This document shows positions 44,839 through 53,268 of a stretch of 64,000 nucleotides of DNA, piece by piece. The notes below the pieces were generated by a model that worked only from the letters and a program-made list of their open reading frames with translations, did no database searches and had not been told where the DNA came from. Source of the DNA: Rossellomorea aquimaris TF-12 (GTDB lineage: Bacteria; Bacillota; Bacilli; Bacillales; Bacillaceae_B); contig NZ_LQXM01000026.1 in NCBI RefSeq assembly GCF_001648555.1, positions 186,001 through 250,000 on the forward strand, given 5' to 3'. The position numbers and the translations under genes were made by a program. Position 1 is the stretch's first letter, and each line of letters opens with the position of its first letter.

Positions 44839-45017
44839 GTTCTTTTCCTAGTAGGTGTTTCTATTTCAGAGAAGAAAGTAGTTGTTGATTTCCTCTCCAG
44901 GATGCTCGGACGAGCGCTAGCTGCAAGCGAAGAGGTTTCCCTCACCATCGAGCAAATACCGGATGACAGAGCCATTCGCATCCATAATATAAAACAACAA
45001 TCTTTGCGAAAAGAGCC
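44839..45017 (-). repeat. Complete copy of the interspersed element, reverse orientation
   Basis: Bounded by GGTTCTTTTCC and GCGAAAAGAGCC, it contains, read on the minus strand, GGCTCTTTTCGCAAAGATTG, GGCTCTGTCATCCGGTATTT, GATGGTGAGGG, AATCAACAACTACTTTCTTC and TCTGAAATAGAAAC. Length 179 bp. Left-arm, inner block and right-arm order is the same as at 60547-60693. Confidence 0.82.
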
Positions 45018-45265
45018 ATATCATAATACGGTTGTTCGGACAACTACATAAAAATAGTACCGACTATCATTTTATCTAACGTAAAGAGAAAGCTCAATGG
45101 TTGTCGGACATGATTTTAATTTATTTGGATAAATTAGAAGGAATTTAAGAAAAAGTTACGAATTATATATAAAAATAAACTTTTATGACGAGTGTTAGGA
45201 TAATGGAGCTGTTTTATAGAATGGATTTTCATTATTCCTGGTTTTTTAGATAATTGGTTCTCATT

Positions 45266-45302
45266 AAAAGGGACTGACCCATGTTTGTGGGGTCAGCCCT
45301 TT
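45266..45302 (-). terminator. Terminator of the acyltransferase gene
   Basis: AAAAGGGACTGACCC pairs with GGGTCAGCCCTTT; an A run on the plus strand gives Us on the minus transcript. Confidence 0.88.
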
Positions 45303-45312
45303 CTAGTGAGTT

Positions 45313-46338
45313 CTATCTTGTTTTCATTTCTCTTTTGGACATTAATTTTTGAAACTTACTGGCTTTAAATTCAATAATTGGTTGAGTAATGGAAGTAAAG
45401 AGTTTTGTTGAAAAAACCATCGTTAGTAATAAAGATACTCCTAATAGTAATACTAGACTCAAAGTAGGGTCTATAGATTCTTTTAGATCGCTTACTCTGA
45501 ATAAGCGAATAAAAAACCCGTGAAGTAAATACACATAAAGGGTGTTTTTACCCCACTTTGTGAAAAATTGTCTTTTTGTTGGTACAAAAGTAAAGAAACT
45601 AAAAATCATTACAACATTTAGAGTGTAAACAAGTGCTCTAACTCCTAAGCTTATAACATTATTTGATTCAAAGTCTTCATAAGGCTTCGATCCAAGCAAC
45701 CATTTATCAGAGAACTCAGGAATAAAATACATTCCGATAAATACAAGGATAAATAATAGGCTTGCAATGAATCGAGCTTTACTCGTTTTAAAATACTCGA
45801 AATGCTGCTTCTCCAAGTAATAACCCATTAGGAAAATTGGAAAAAACACAAATGTTCTGGATAAACTTAAATAGTTTGATATCACATCAGCAAATCCTAC
45901 AAGCAATCCTAAGGAAAAGGCAATCGTTAACCCCATAAATGGCTTCAATTTAAACCATTTGATGAAGGCATATAATAATGCATTCCAGCAGAATAAACTG
46001 ATTAGGAACCATAATGACCAATGTGGATTCAATGGATCCATTTCAAATGTTGATTTGTGATAAAGAAAATAATAATAAATTGTGTAGATTAATTGAAACA
46101 CAATATAAGGTAGTATAAGTTTTTTGGCTAGATTTTGAATATAGCCTTGTTTATAAAACCCTTTTGCGAAAAAACCTGCTACAAGAATAAATGCTGGCAT
46201 GTGAAATGTGTATATCGTTTTATATAGAGAGAGAATAAAGGGATCACTTTCTATAAAAGAACGAATCAAATGACCAAACACAACCAAAAAGATTAAAATG
46301 AATTTGGCATTATCGAAGTAATAATCACGTTGTTTCAT
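45313..46338 (-). CDS. Membrane acyltransferase (AT3 / fucose 4-O-acetylase-like), YkrP-like
   Basis: This protein of about 341 residues has ten membrane helices. The N-terminal DNAKFILIFLVVFGHLI carries the AT3 catalytic His, followed by FHMPAFILVAGFFAKGFYKQ, the canonical Acyl_transf_3 pattern; LNPHWSLWFLISLFCWNAL is also typical. It should transfer an acetyl group to an extracytoplasmic sugar. ATG 46338 has GGTGA at proper distance; the frame could begin four codons earlier. Location just before kinE, divergent, matches ykrP of B. subtilis. Confidence 0.87.
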   Translation of the reverse strand: MKQRDYYFDNAKFILIFLVVFGHLIRSFIESDPFILSLYKTIYTFHMPAFILVAGFFAKGFYKQGYIQNLAKKLILPYIVFQLIYTIYYYFLYHKSTFEMDPLNPHWSLWFLISLFCWNALLYAFIKWFKLKPFMGLTIAFSLGLLVGFADVISNYLSLSRTFVFFPIFLMGYYLEKQHFEYFKTSKARFIASLLFILVFIGMYFIPEFSDKWLLGSKPYEDFESNNVISLGVRALVYTLNVVMIFSFFTFVPTKRQFFTKWGKNTLYVYLLHGFFIRLFRVSDLKESIDPTLSLVLLLGVSLLLTMVFSTKLFTSITQPIIEFKASKFQKLMSKREMKTR

Positions 46339-46513
46339 ATCTTTCACCATCTTCTTTTGTAATAAACTAAGTCCTAATTCATTCTTACCCTAGGATACAA
46401 TAAGAAAAACCTATTTATCATTGTTAATTATCACCAAAAATATGGAAAACTATTCGAATACTATTGTATATATGAGTCAATAGAAGGCTTAAGTAGAATC
46501 GGGGGATAACAAA

Positions 46514-48664
46514 ATGACTAATAGTAACAAATTGGAAAGGGATCAACAATTAGAGGATTGCCATCCAATTGATAAAGAGATTTGTATGGCATCACCTATG
46601 TCAATGTTCGTAATAAATAACGAAATGAAAATTGTTCATGCAAATGAAGATGCATGCCAAACAGTTCAAACTCCTTTTGAGGACATAGTGGGAAAATCAT
46701 TTAGTTGTTTTTTTGCAGCTGTACCTGCTTCTATTGTTGCTCACTATAAAGAAGTGATGGATACGGGTGTTTCCTTAATGGATGAAACATTGATGAATAT
46801 TGATGATCAGATTATTCATGTGGAGCTCATTTTAAAAAGATCTTCTTTGTCCACAAATGCCTATATGTATTTTAAAAACGTAACAGAATTAAAGGAAAAA
46901 GAGAGAAAAGATCATATGAATGTTCATTTATTATCGAACATTTTTCAGAATGCCACAGAAGGAATTGTCCTTTTTGATATCGATGGAAATATTAATGATG
47001 CAAATCAGGCATTTTGTTCACAGGTAGGATTAGATCGAAATGAAATGACCAAGTACAATATCCAATCCTTTGTTCCAAATAGCGCACATTTTAAAATAGA
47101 AAAAATAAAAACCTTACTTTCTCAAAATAAAAAAGCACGTGGGGAAATTCCTATAAAAAATTCTCAAAACATTTCAGTAGTTGAATTTACTACAAGTCCA
47201 TTTGTTCATCATAAACTACATATGGCGATCCTCAGAGATGTAACAGAAAAAAGGCAAATGGAAATACAGTTAAGAAGAAATGAAGAGTTATTTAAAGGTC
47301 TGTTTGAAGAAGCGATTGATGGAATCGTTCTATGGGATCAGGACGGTAGAGTATTAAAAGCAAATCCATCCGCATTAAAAATCTTCGAATGCTCACTTTC
47401 TGAGCTTTTATCAAAAAAAATTAAAGACTTTGTTTATCCATTAGAGAGTCAAAAATTTGATTTAGTAATGAAGAAATTAAATAGAAGCGGAGCTGTTCGG
47501 GATGAGGTATTGTTTTTAATGCCGAACAATCAATTAAAGCATTTGGAATTTACTTCAAAGCTTCATTCAGTAGATGGGTATAATATGACCATTTTTCGAA
47601 ATGTAAGTGAACGGTATCAAATGGAGAAAGAATTGAGGGAAAGTGAAGAGCGTTTCAGGAAAATTTTTGAAGGCTCTTTAGACGGTCTGCTTCTTACTAA
47701 CCATCATTATGTTGTAGTCGATGCTAATCCTGAAGCTAGTAATATATTAAATGTAAAAAAGGATTTGCTTATCGGTAAAGATGTACGAGAGATATTGAAT
47801 ATTGATCGTGATGATGATTCTTATGTTGAATATTTACAACAATTGAAAGAAGAAGGTCAGTCGAACTTTTTAAGAGAGGTCTGCACTTCCGAAGGTAGAA
47901 CTCAGTATGTAGAGCTTTCTTCAAAATATAATTTGCTTTCAAATTTAAATTTAACGATCATGAGAGATATGACAGAGCAAGTAGAATTACAAGAGCAATT
48001 GAGAAAATCAGATACACTAAGTGTTGTGGGGGAATTGGCAGCTGGAATAGCCCATGAAATTCGAAACCCTATGACCGCCTTAAAAGGTTTTATTCAATTG
48101 CTTGAAAACAGCGTGGGGAAAGATCATGAAATGTATTTTAATGTGATCACCTCTGAATTCCAACGAATTGAATCGATCATCACTGAATTTTTAGTATTGG
48201 CTAAACCCCAAGCTGTTCAATACCAAAAAACCGATTTAATCAAAATTATGAAGGATACAGTAGAATTATTAAATGCTCAAGCAGTCATGCATAATGTACA
48301 ATACAACGAAAGCTATCAAGGAAATCTTCCTACAATCATTGCTGAACCAAACCAATTAAAGCAAGTTTTTATCAACATGATAAAGAATGCCATTGAAGTA
48401 ATGTCAGATGGAGGAATCATATCAATAAAAATAGAGGAAGTTGAAAATCATTTCATTCATATAGAAATTAGTGACCAAGGAAGTGGAATATCTAAGGATA
48501 AGATTAAGAAGCTAGGAGAACCATTTTATACCACCAAGGAAAGAGGAACTGGACTTGGGCTGATGGTAAGCTTTAATATAATTAAAGAACATAAAGGTAA
48601 AGTAAGAGTAGAAAGTAAAATGGGAGAAGGAACTGTTTTCCATATTTATTTACCTAAATCATAA
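46514..48664 (+). CDS. kinE: Multi-PAS sensor histidine kinase (sporulation kinase KinE-like)
   Basis: This 716-residue soluble kinase has four PAS domains (about 22-122, 138-250, 257-370, 378-490), then HisKA with phospho-acceptor His514 in AAGIAHEIRNPMTALKGF, and an HATPase domain with N-box NMIKNAIEV, DQGSGIS and GTGLGL. There is no membrane helix. In B. subtilis KinE feeds the Spo0F-Spo0B-Spo0A phosphorelay. It is followed 14 bp later by ogt, as in B. subtilis, and a Spo0E-type phosphatase lies 4 kb downstream. RBS is the GGGGGA before ATG. Confidence 0.92.
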   Translation: MTNSNKLERDQQLEDCHPIDKEICMASPMSMFVINNEMKIVHANEDACQTVQTPFEDIVGKSFSCFFAAVPASIVAHYKEVMDTGVSLMDETLMNIDDQIIHVELILKRSSLSTNAYMYFKNVTELKEKERKDHMNVHLLSNIFQNATEGIVLFDIDGNINDANQAFCSQVGLDRNEMTKYNIQSFVPNSAHFKIEKIKTLLSQNKKARGEIPIKNSQNISVVEFTTSPFVHHKLHMAILRDVTEKRQMEIQLRRNEELFKGLFEEAIDGIVLWDQDGRVLKANPSALKIFECSLSELLSKKIKDFVYPLESQKFDLVMKKLNRSGAVRDEVLFLMPNNQLKHLEFTSKLHSVDGYNMTIFRNVSERYQMEKELRESEERFRKIFEGSLDGLLLTNHHYVVVDANPEASNILNVKKDLLIGKDVREILNIDRDDDSYVEYLQQLKEEGQSNFLREVCTSEGRTQYVELSSKYNLLSNLNLTIMRDMTEQVELQEQLRKSDTLSVVGELAAGIAHEIRNPMTALKGFIQLLENSVGKDHEMYFNVITSEFQRIESIITEFLVLAKPQAVQYQKTDLIKIMKDTVELLNAQAVMHNVQYNESYQGNLPTIIAEPNQLKQVFINMIKNAIEVMSDGGIISIKIEEVENHFIHIEISDQGSGISKDKIKKLGEPFYTTKERGTGLGLMVSFNIIKEHKGKVRVESKMGEGTVFHIYLPKS

Positions 48665-48678
48665 AGGAGATATGAGTA

Positions 48679-49134
48679 ATGTATACACTTGTCATGAACA
48701 GTCCTATTGGAGATTTAGTCCTTCATGCAAACGACAAAAACCTCCTTTCCGTTGAGTTTGTCCATGAAAAAACGTCATACCCTACAAATACGAATCATGG
48801 GATCTTACTTCAAGCCAAGAGTCAGTTAGAGGAATTTTTTAATGGTAGAAGGAAAGAATTTAATTTGCCATTACGAATAGAAGGAACTCCCTTTCAAAAA
48901 GAAGTGTGGAAGACATTACAGAAGATACCATATGGTGAAACATGGTCCTATCAGGATGTGGCTGAGGCGATTGATAGACCTAAAGCAGTTCGGGCCATAG
49001 GACAGGCAAACAAGGTAAATCGTTTCCCCATTATTATCCCTTGTCATAGAGTGATTGGAAAAAATAAAACTTTAACTGGCTATGCTGGAAATCAAGTAGA
49101 CAAGAAGAAAACATTATTATTACTGGAACAATAA
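48679..49134 (+). CDS. ogt: Methylated-DNA-protein-cysteine methyltransferase
   Basis: This 151-residue suicide repair enzyme takes methyl groups from O6-methylguanine onto its own Cys. The active-site PCHRV (IIPCHRVIGKNKTLTGYAGN) and the helix-turn-helix WSYQDVAEAIDRPKAVRAIG are intact. RBS AAAGGAG lies before the ATG. It is the second gene of the kinE-ogt operon and ends in a terminator. Confidence 0.96.
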   Translation: MYTLVMNSPIGDLVLHANDKNLLSVEFVHEKTSYPTNTNHGILLQAKSQLEEFFNGRRKEFNLPLRIEGTPFQKEVWKTLQKIPYGETWSYQDVAEAIDRPKAVRAIGQANKVNRFPIIIPCHRVIGKNKTLTGYAGNQVDKKKTLLLLEQ

Positions 49135-49143
49135 TGAGTCAAT

Positions 49144-49178
49144 AAAAGGTACTTTCCAATGAGGAAGTACCTTTTTAT
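49144..49178 (+). terminator. Terminator of kinE-ogt
   Basis: The stem AAAAGGTACTTTCC / GGAAGTACCTTTTT is followed by T-rich sequence. Confidence 0.9.
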
Positions 49179-49197
49179 TTACTTTAGAAATTACTAG

Positions 49198-49226
49198 TTG
49201 AATTAATTTTTTATTTAGACTATTAT
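49198..49226 (+). promoter_or_regulatory. Sigma-A promoter of the ArsR/DUF2087 gene
   Basis: TTGAAT (49198-49203), 17 bp, then TATTAT (49221-49226). The operator palindromes start at its -10 end. Confidence 0.65.
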
Positions 49227-49251
49227 CTAATTAGATGAATATCTAATTAGA
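49226..49251. promoter_or_regulatory. Twin-palindrome operator
   Basis: Two perfect 10-bp palindromes TCTAATTAGA (49226-49235 and 49242-49251), 16 bp apart, lie between the -10 box and the start codon of an ArsR-type regulator gene. This is a likely autorepression site for a dimer pair. Confidence 0.65.
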
Positions 49252-49269
49252 ATAGAAAGGAACCTTTAC

Positions 49270-49866
49270 TTGCAACTAAATAAACAGATTGCCTTTCATA
49301 AGGCCATGGGAGACCCCACGAGAATAAAAATTATTCATTTGTTATCATTTGAACGATTACATGTAGGAGCAATAGCCGGTAAATTAGGACTAACAGCACC
49401 TACGATTTCACACCATCTTACTAAGTTAAAAGAATGTAATTTGGTATATTCAAGAAGAGAGAAAAATTCAATCTACTATTATTTGAATAAGAAAGTCCTA
49501 AAGCATCATGCAGAGGTCCTTAACCGGTTTATAGAAGAAGGGGGAGTGGAAGCTAATATGTCCGAGAAAATCATAAAAGAAAAGCAAAAGGTACTAAATA
49601 ATTTCATGGAAAAGAACGGTAAAATTAAAAATATACCATCTCAACAAAAGAAAAAATTATTTATACTAGAACACATGGTGGAAGCTTTGAAAATTGGAAG
49701 AAAATATAGTGAGAAAGAAATAAATGAATTCATTTTACAATTTCACGATGACTTTGCAACCTTAAGAAGAGAATTCATCATTCATCAATTTATGTATAGG
49801 GAAAATAGCATTTATGAAGTCAATCCAAGAGAAATGTGGGCTTCTACTAGATTATTAAAAGAATAA
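49270..49866 (+). CDS. ArsR-type transcriptional regulator with C-terminal DUF2087
   Basis: This 198-residue protein starts at TTG 49270 (RBS GAAAGGA). Residues 1-85 are a winged helix of the ArsR type (FHKAMGDPTRIKIIHLLSFE, LTAPTISHHLTKLKECNLV, REKNSIYYYLN). Residues about 105-190 match DUF2087 (KKKLFILEHMVEALKIGRKY ... REFIIHQFMYRENSIYEV). No metal-binding Cys pair is present, so the signal is not an obvious thiophilic metal. A twin-palindrome operator overlaps its promoter, which suggests autoregulation. It stands alone, so other targets are unknown. Confidence 0.88.
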   Translation: MQLNKQIAFHKAMGDPTRIKIIHLLSFERLHVGAIAGKLGLTAPTISHHLTKLKECNLVYSRREKNSIYYYLNKKVLKHHAEVLNRFIEEGGVEANMSEKIIKEKQKVLNNFMEKNGKIKNIPSQQKKKLFILEHMVEALKIGRKYSEKEINEFILQFHDDFATLRREFIIHQFMYRENSIYEVNPREMWASTRLLKE

Positions 49867-49871
49867 AATTA

Positions 49872-50086
49872 GACTCTTTCACAAAGGTTGTTATTTTCTA
49901 ACATGAGTCATCTCAAGGGATCAGTTAATCAGAAATGTGCTTGGATGATGAGGGGACTACTCCAATTGCGTCTAGCGCTCCGACGAGCCCCCTCAGCTTC
50001 GCCTCTGGGGGCCTCGGCACCACGTACTCCCGGCAGGGTTTCTCCACAATGCCCCTCACCTTTAATGACCACTGATTGACAAAGCC
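49872..50086 (+). repeat. Copy of the interspersed element with GC-rich core
   Basis: The left arm GACTCTTTCACAAAGGTTGT, AACATGAGTCATCTC and GGATCAGTTAATCAG leads into GATGAGGGGACTAC, then a GC-rich hairpin core (GCTCCGACGAGCCCCCTCAG ... CTGGGGGCCTCGGC), CCCCTCACC, and ACTGATTGACAAAGCC, an inverted copy of the inner GGCTCTGTCAATCAGT block. The 63-codon frame inside it (49888-50079) is an artefact of the repeat. Confidence 0.78.
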
Positions 50087-50133
50087 AATTCATGTAATTA
50101 AACAACATTTAAACCAAAATGAAAATATTCTAA

Positions 50134-50916
50134 TTAATAGAAGTCAGGACGACGGTCTTGAAAAATAGGAATTTTATTCTGTACCTGCTCTACTTCAGCC
50201 AGATTTATTTCTCCAACCACTAATTCTTCTTTCGTTGTACCTTTTGATAAGATTTTCCCCCATGGGTTAATAATTAATGAACAACCTCCAAAATCGTTAT
50301 CTGGATCGCTGCCTACACGGTTACAAGCTATCACAAAGCATTGATTCTCTATTGCTCTTGCTTGGAGGAGGGTTTGCCAATGATCAATTCTAGCATTTGG
50401 CCACTCTGCCACGACAAACACTACCTGTGCCCCAGATAAAACATGTTTTCTAAACCACTCGGGAAATCGAATATCGTAGCATATCAACCCGGCCATTTGT
50501 GTATCTAGGAGGGAGAATAGCCCATCATCATTCCCGGGAAGTAGGTAGTGATGTTCGTCCATTAGCTTAAATAAGTGTAATTTCGAATAGTGCTTAACAA
50601 TTTTTCCATTTTGATTAACTACAAGAAGTGTATTGGTTACCCCACTTTTAGTTTTGCATGGGATCGATCCACCTACAATATTAATAGAATACTTTATTGC
50701 AAGTGCAGAAAGAAATGCAGAGGAATCTTTTGCTTCCTCATCAGCAATCTCTTCAATGCGCGTTAAGTCATATCCTGTTGTCCAAAGCTCAGGAAGAACA
50801 GCTATTTGACAACCTTCTTCACTTGCTTTTCTTATCCAATTTTCTACTTTGTGTTTATTTTTTTCAGGGTTTCCAAATGAAATATCCATTTGGGCTAGAC
50901 CTATTTTTTGCATCAT
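50134..50916 (-). CDS. mtnU: Carbon-nitrogen hydrolase, omega-amidase MtnU (YkrU-like)
   Basis: This 260-residue nitrilase-fold amidase has the catalytic triad Glu in AVLPELWTTGY, Lys in HYSKLHLF and Cys in AGLICYDIRFPEWF. In the methionine salvage context it should hydrolyse the alpha-ketoglutaramate made when MtnE uses glutamine as amino donor. Divergent from mtnE with a 100-bp shared promoter region. RBS GAGGTGATG. Confidence 0.9.
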   Translation of the reverse strand: MMQKIGLAQMDISFGNPEKNKHKVENWIRKASEEGCQIAVLPELWTTGYDLTRIEEIADEEAKDSSAFLSALAIKYSINIVGGSIPCKTKSGVTNTLLVVNQNGKIVKHYSKLHLFKLMDEHHYLLPGNDDGLFSLLDTQMAGLICYDIRFPEWFRKHVLSGAQVVFVVAEWPNARIDHWQTLLQARAIENQCFVIACNRVGSDPDNDFGGCSLIINPWGKILSKGTTKEELVVGEINLAEVEQVQNKIPIFQDRRPDFY

Positions 50917-51027
50917 TTACATCACCTCATACCATTTTTTACTTTACATTCTGTTTGTTACGTTATATCATTTGTGACTAGAATTTGAAAGTATTTAATT
51001 TTCAAAAAATAGAAGAAGGTGGACCCT

Positions 51028-52215
51028 ATGATATCCTTTCAAAAATCAGATCGATTAAAATCGTTACCAGACCAGTTTTTTGCATCACTTGCTGAAAAAG
51101 TAAATCATGCTGTGAATGAAGGCCATGATGTTATCAATTTAGGTCAAGGGAATCCAGATCAGCCCACTCCTCCACATATCGTGAAAAAATTAAACGAAGC
51201 ATCAAAATTACCAAAGAATCATAAATATCCACCATTTAGAGGGGTAGTTTCTTTTAAAGAGGCGATTGCAACCTTCTATAAACGGGAATATAGCGTAGAC
51301 TTAGATCCTCATAGTGAAGTAGCCGTTTTGTTTGGAGGAAAATCAGGTTTAGTTGAAATTCCACAATGCCTACTAAATCCAGGAGATAATGTGCTAGTTC
51401 CTGATCCCGGGTATCCCGATTACTTATCAGGGGTAGCATTAGCCGAAGCTCACATGGTGAAAATGCCATTAAGAAAAGAGAATGATTTTCTTCCAAATTA
51501 TGAAGAGCTATCTCAAGCTGAAATAGAACAATCAAAATTAATGTTTTTGAATTACCCTAACAATCCAACAGGGGCTATTGCTTCAAAAAAATTTTTTGAG
51601 GAAACCGTTTCTTTTGGGAAAAGGAATAACATTTGCGTAGTACATGATTTTGCTTACGGAGCCATTGGTTTTGATGGGCAAAAACCTTTGAGTTTTCTTG
51701 AAATAGATGGCGCTAAAGACGTAGGAATTGAAATATATACATTGTCGAAAACCTATAATATGGCCGGCTGGAGAGTAGGGTTTGCTGTTGGGAATAAAAG
51801 CGTGATTGAGTCCATAAATGTTTTCCAAGATCATCTCTATGTGAGTATTTTTGGAGGAATACAAGAGGCAGCAACTCAAGCACTTTTAAGCTCTCAAGAA
51901 TGTGTAAAGAAATTGGTGGATACCTATGAAGAAAGAAGAGAAGTATTAGTGAATGGCCTTATAGAAATTGGTTGGGAGGTAGAGGCACCAAAAGGCTCTT
52001 TTTTTGCGTGGCTAAAGGTTCCGGATGAATTCACTTCTAAAGAGTTCTTTCATTATTTACTTAAAGAAGCAAATGTAGCAGTAGCTCCTGGTATAGGCTT
52101 TGGGGAGTATGGGGAAGGGTATGTTCGTGTAGGGCTGCTTACTAGTAAGGAACGGTTAAAAGAAGCGATAAAAAGGATTGAAAATTTGAAAATATTTGAT
52201 AAAAGAGATTCATAG
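51028..52215 (+). CDS. mtnE: Methionine salvage aminotransferase MtnE (YkrV-like)
   Basis: This 395-residue class I/II PLP aminotransferase should convert 4-methylthio-2-oxobutyrate to methionine, the last step of salvage. Landmarks: INLGQGNPDQPTPPHIV, YPPFRGV, DPGYPDYLSG, NYPNNPTGA, YTLSKTYNMAGWRVGF with the PLP-Lys in SKTYN, and PGIGFGEYGEGYVRVGL. ATG 51028 is chosen for the RBS AAGGTGG; GTG 51019 is too close to it. Sequence closely resembles B. subtilis MtnE. The other salvage genes (mtnA, K, W, X, B, D) are not in this window. Confidence 0.95.
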   Translation: MISFQKSDRLKSLPDQFFASLAEKVNHAVNEGHDVINLGQGNPDQPTPPHIVKKLNEASKLPKNHKYPPFRGVVSFKEAIATFYKREYSVDLDPHSEVAVLFGGKSGLVEIPQCLLNPGDNVLVPDPGYPDYLSGVALAEAHMVKMPLRKENDFLPNYEELSQAEIEQSKLMFLNYPNNPTGAIASKKFFEETVSFGKRNNICVVHDFAYGAIGFDGQKPLSFLEIDGAKDVGIEIYTLSKTYNMAGWRVGFAVGNKSVIESINVFQDHLYVSIFGGIQEAATQALLSSQECVKKLVDTYEERREVLVNGLIEIGWEVEAPKGSFFAWLKVPDEFTSKEFFHYLLKEANVAVAPGIGFGEYGEGYVRVGLLTSKERLKEAIKRIENLKIFDKRDS

Positions 52216-52307
52216 TTTTAAATTTTTCTTAACAAGAATAGGTAGAGGGGCTAGTCCTATGAACCCAATTAAAGAGCACGCTGCCTATATGATAGAGTAA
52301 TGAATAG

Positions 52308-52342
52308 AATCCCTCTTCTTTTTTATGGAAGGGGATTTTTTT
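52308..52342 (+). terminator. Terminator after mtnE
   Basis: AATCCC(T)CTTC pairs with GGAAGGGGATT, followed by TTTTT; the stem has minor mismatches. Confidence 0.75.
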
Positions 52343-52355
52343 ATACAATTAGTTA

Positions 52356-52423
52356 ATCATGAGTTTTGAGTTCCGCTTCAAGCACTCGCTTTTCTCTCTT
52401 TACAATCAACTTTGTGTTTATAC
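52356..52423 (+). repeat. Remnant of the interspersed element
   Basis: CATGAGTTTTGAGTTCCGC, CACTCGCTTTTCTCTC and AATCAACTTTGTG echo the left and right arm blocks of intact copies in the right order, but heavily decayed. Confidence 0.4.
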
Positions 52424-52644
52424 AATCTTAATCCTAAATTGAATCTCTGTACATTAGTAAAGGAGGGTATCAAATCCTATATTATTAGCGAAATTTGTCA
52501 AATTTTAATATATTTATAGTTATTTTGTCTTGTTTTGCGATTCTATTTACTTTTAATAGAATACTTGCGATAATTTTCAAGTAACGATTTTTCGTAATAA
52601 ATAGATAAATAAATAGATAAAAAAATAAAGGAGTCTAGAAAAAA

Positions 52645-52890
52645 ATGGGTCGATTACTTAAAAAGAGATGGTTATTAAAAAAAATAAATCATAAGCGTAC
52701 TGAAATGATTTCGTTAGGTGAAACGATTGGTTTATCAGCCAAAGAAACCATTGAATGCAGCCAACAGTTAGATCAGCTGTTAAATGAATATGATAGATGC
52801 TCACACAAAGTTGTAAATATTTCACTTCAAGATACTCCTTATGAATTCGGTCAATTTATTAAAGGATTAATTAAAAGAACGGCATCATAA
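52645..52890 (+). CDS. spo0E: Spo0E-family aspartyl-phosphate phosphatase
   Basis: This 81-residue helical protein has the family signature SQQLDQLLNEY (S-x-x-LD-x-L-x-x-Y, residues 40-50), the helix that dephosphorylates Spo0A~P. The N-terminus is very basic (MGRLLKKRWLLKKINHKR). RBS AAAGGAG lies 12 nt before the ATG. It lies downstream of the mtn genes as spo0E does in B. subtilis, and 4 kb from the KinE-like kinase it would counteract. Family paralogues are common in bacilli, so orthology to Spo0E itself rests on position. Confidence 0.85.
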   Translation: MGRLLKKRWLLKKINHKRTEMISLGETIGLSAKETIECSQQLDQLLNEYDRCSHKVVNISLQDTPYEFGQFIKGLIKRTAS

Positions 52891-53034
52891 TTATCTTTTT
52901 TAACATCTTGACATACGTACATATAAATACCCCAAAGCATTCCACTTTTTAATAATTAATAAACCACTTATGCTCTCATCATTTTTCTCTCAACGGATAC
53001 TAACTAGTTAAAAATCTTAAATAGAAGCTGATTT

Positions 53035-53073
53035 GCAAGATATCGGTAGAAATAATCGATATCTTGCTTTTTT
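53035..53073 (+). terminator. Terminator in the spo0E-marR spacer
   Basis: The perfect stem GCAAGATATCG / CGATATCTTGC is followed by six Ts. Confidence 0.9.
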
Positions 53074-53197
53074 GATTAAAGCTATATGTATCGTTGTTTT
53101 TCAATAATTATAGTGGGGAATCATACATTGCCATCCATATTAAAATATGGAACGGTTGAATGAATAGAGATAATGTAGATACAAGATGTCTGTTTGT

Positions 53198-53226
53198 TTG
53201 ACAATGAATATAATTATTTGTATAAT
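53198..53226 (+). promoter_or_regulatory. Consensus sigma-A promoter of the MarR gene
   Basis: TTGACA (53198-53203), exactly 17 bp, TATAAT (53221-53226): a perfect match to the vegetative consensus. Confidence 0.88.
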
Positions 53227-53268
53227 ATTTTGAAACTGAGATATTTCTAAATTAAAGGAATGAAACCT

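Larger units (their letters stand above)
44640..45312. other. 673-bp gene-free stretch with an element copy and GGTTGTCGGACA-like motifs
   Basis: No ORF with an RBS is seen. It holds degenerate element-like sequence (about 44700-44838), an intact inverted element (44839-45017), two GGTTGT(T)CGGACA motifs (45030-45043, 45099-45110) and the acyltransferase terminator. Confidence 0.6.
52216..52644. other. Gene-poor stretch between mtnE and spo0E
   Basis: It holds a 13-codon frame with an RBS (52259-52300), the mtnE terminator (52308-52342), an element remnant (52356-52423) and AT-rich spo0E upstream sequence with an imperfect repeat of AAATAGATAAA at 52600-52621. No larger ORF. Confidence 0.5.
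52891..53268. other. Spacer between spo0E and marR
   Basis: It contains the spo0E terminator (53035-53073) and the marR promoter (53198-53226). I see no ORF with an RBS. Confidence 0.6.

Noticed and set aside
49888..50079. 63-codon plus-strand ORF rich in Pro/Ala/Arg
   Set aside because: Entirely inside an interspersed element; no RBS, and the composition is unlike neighbouring genes.
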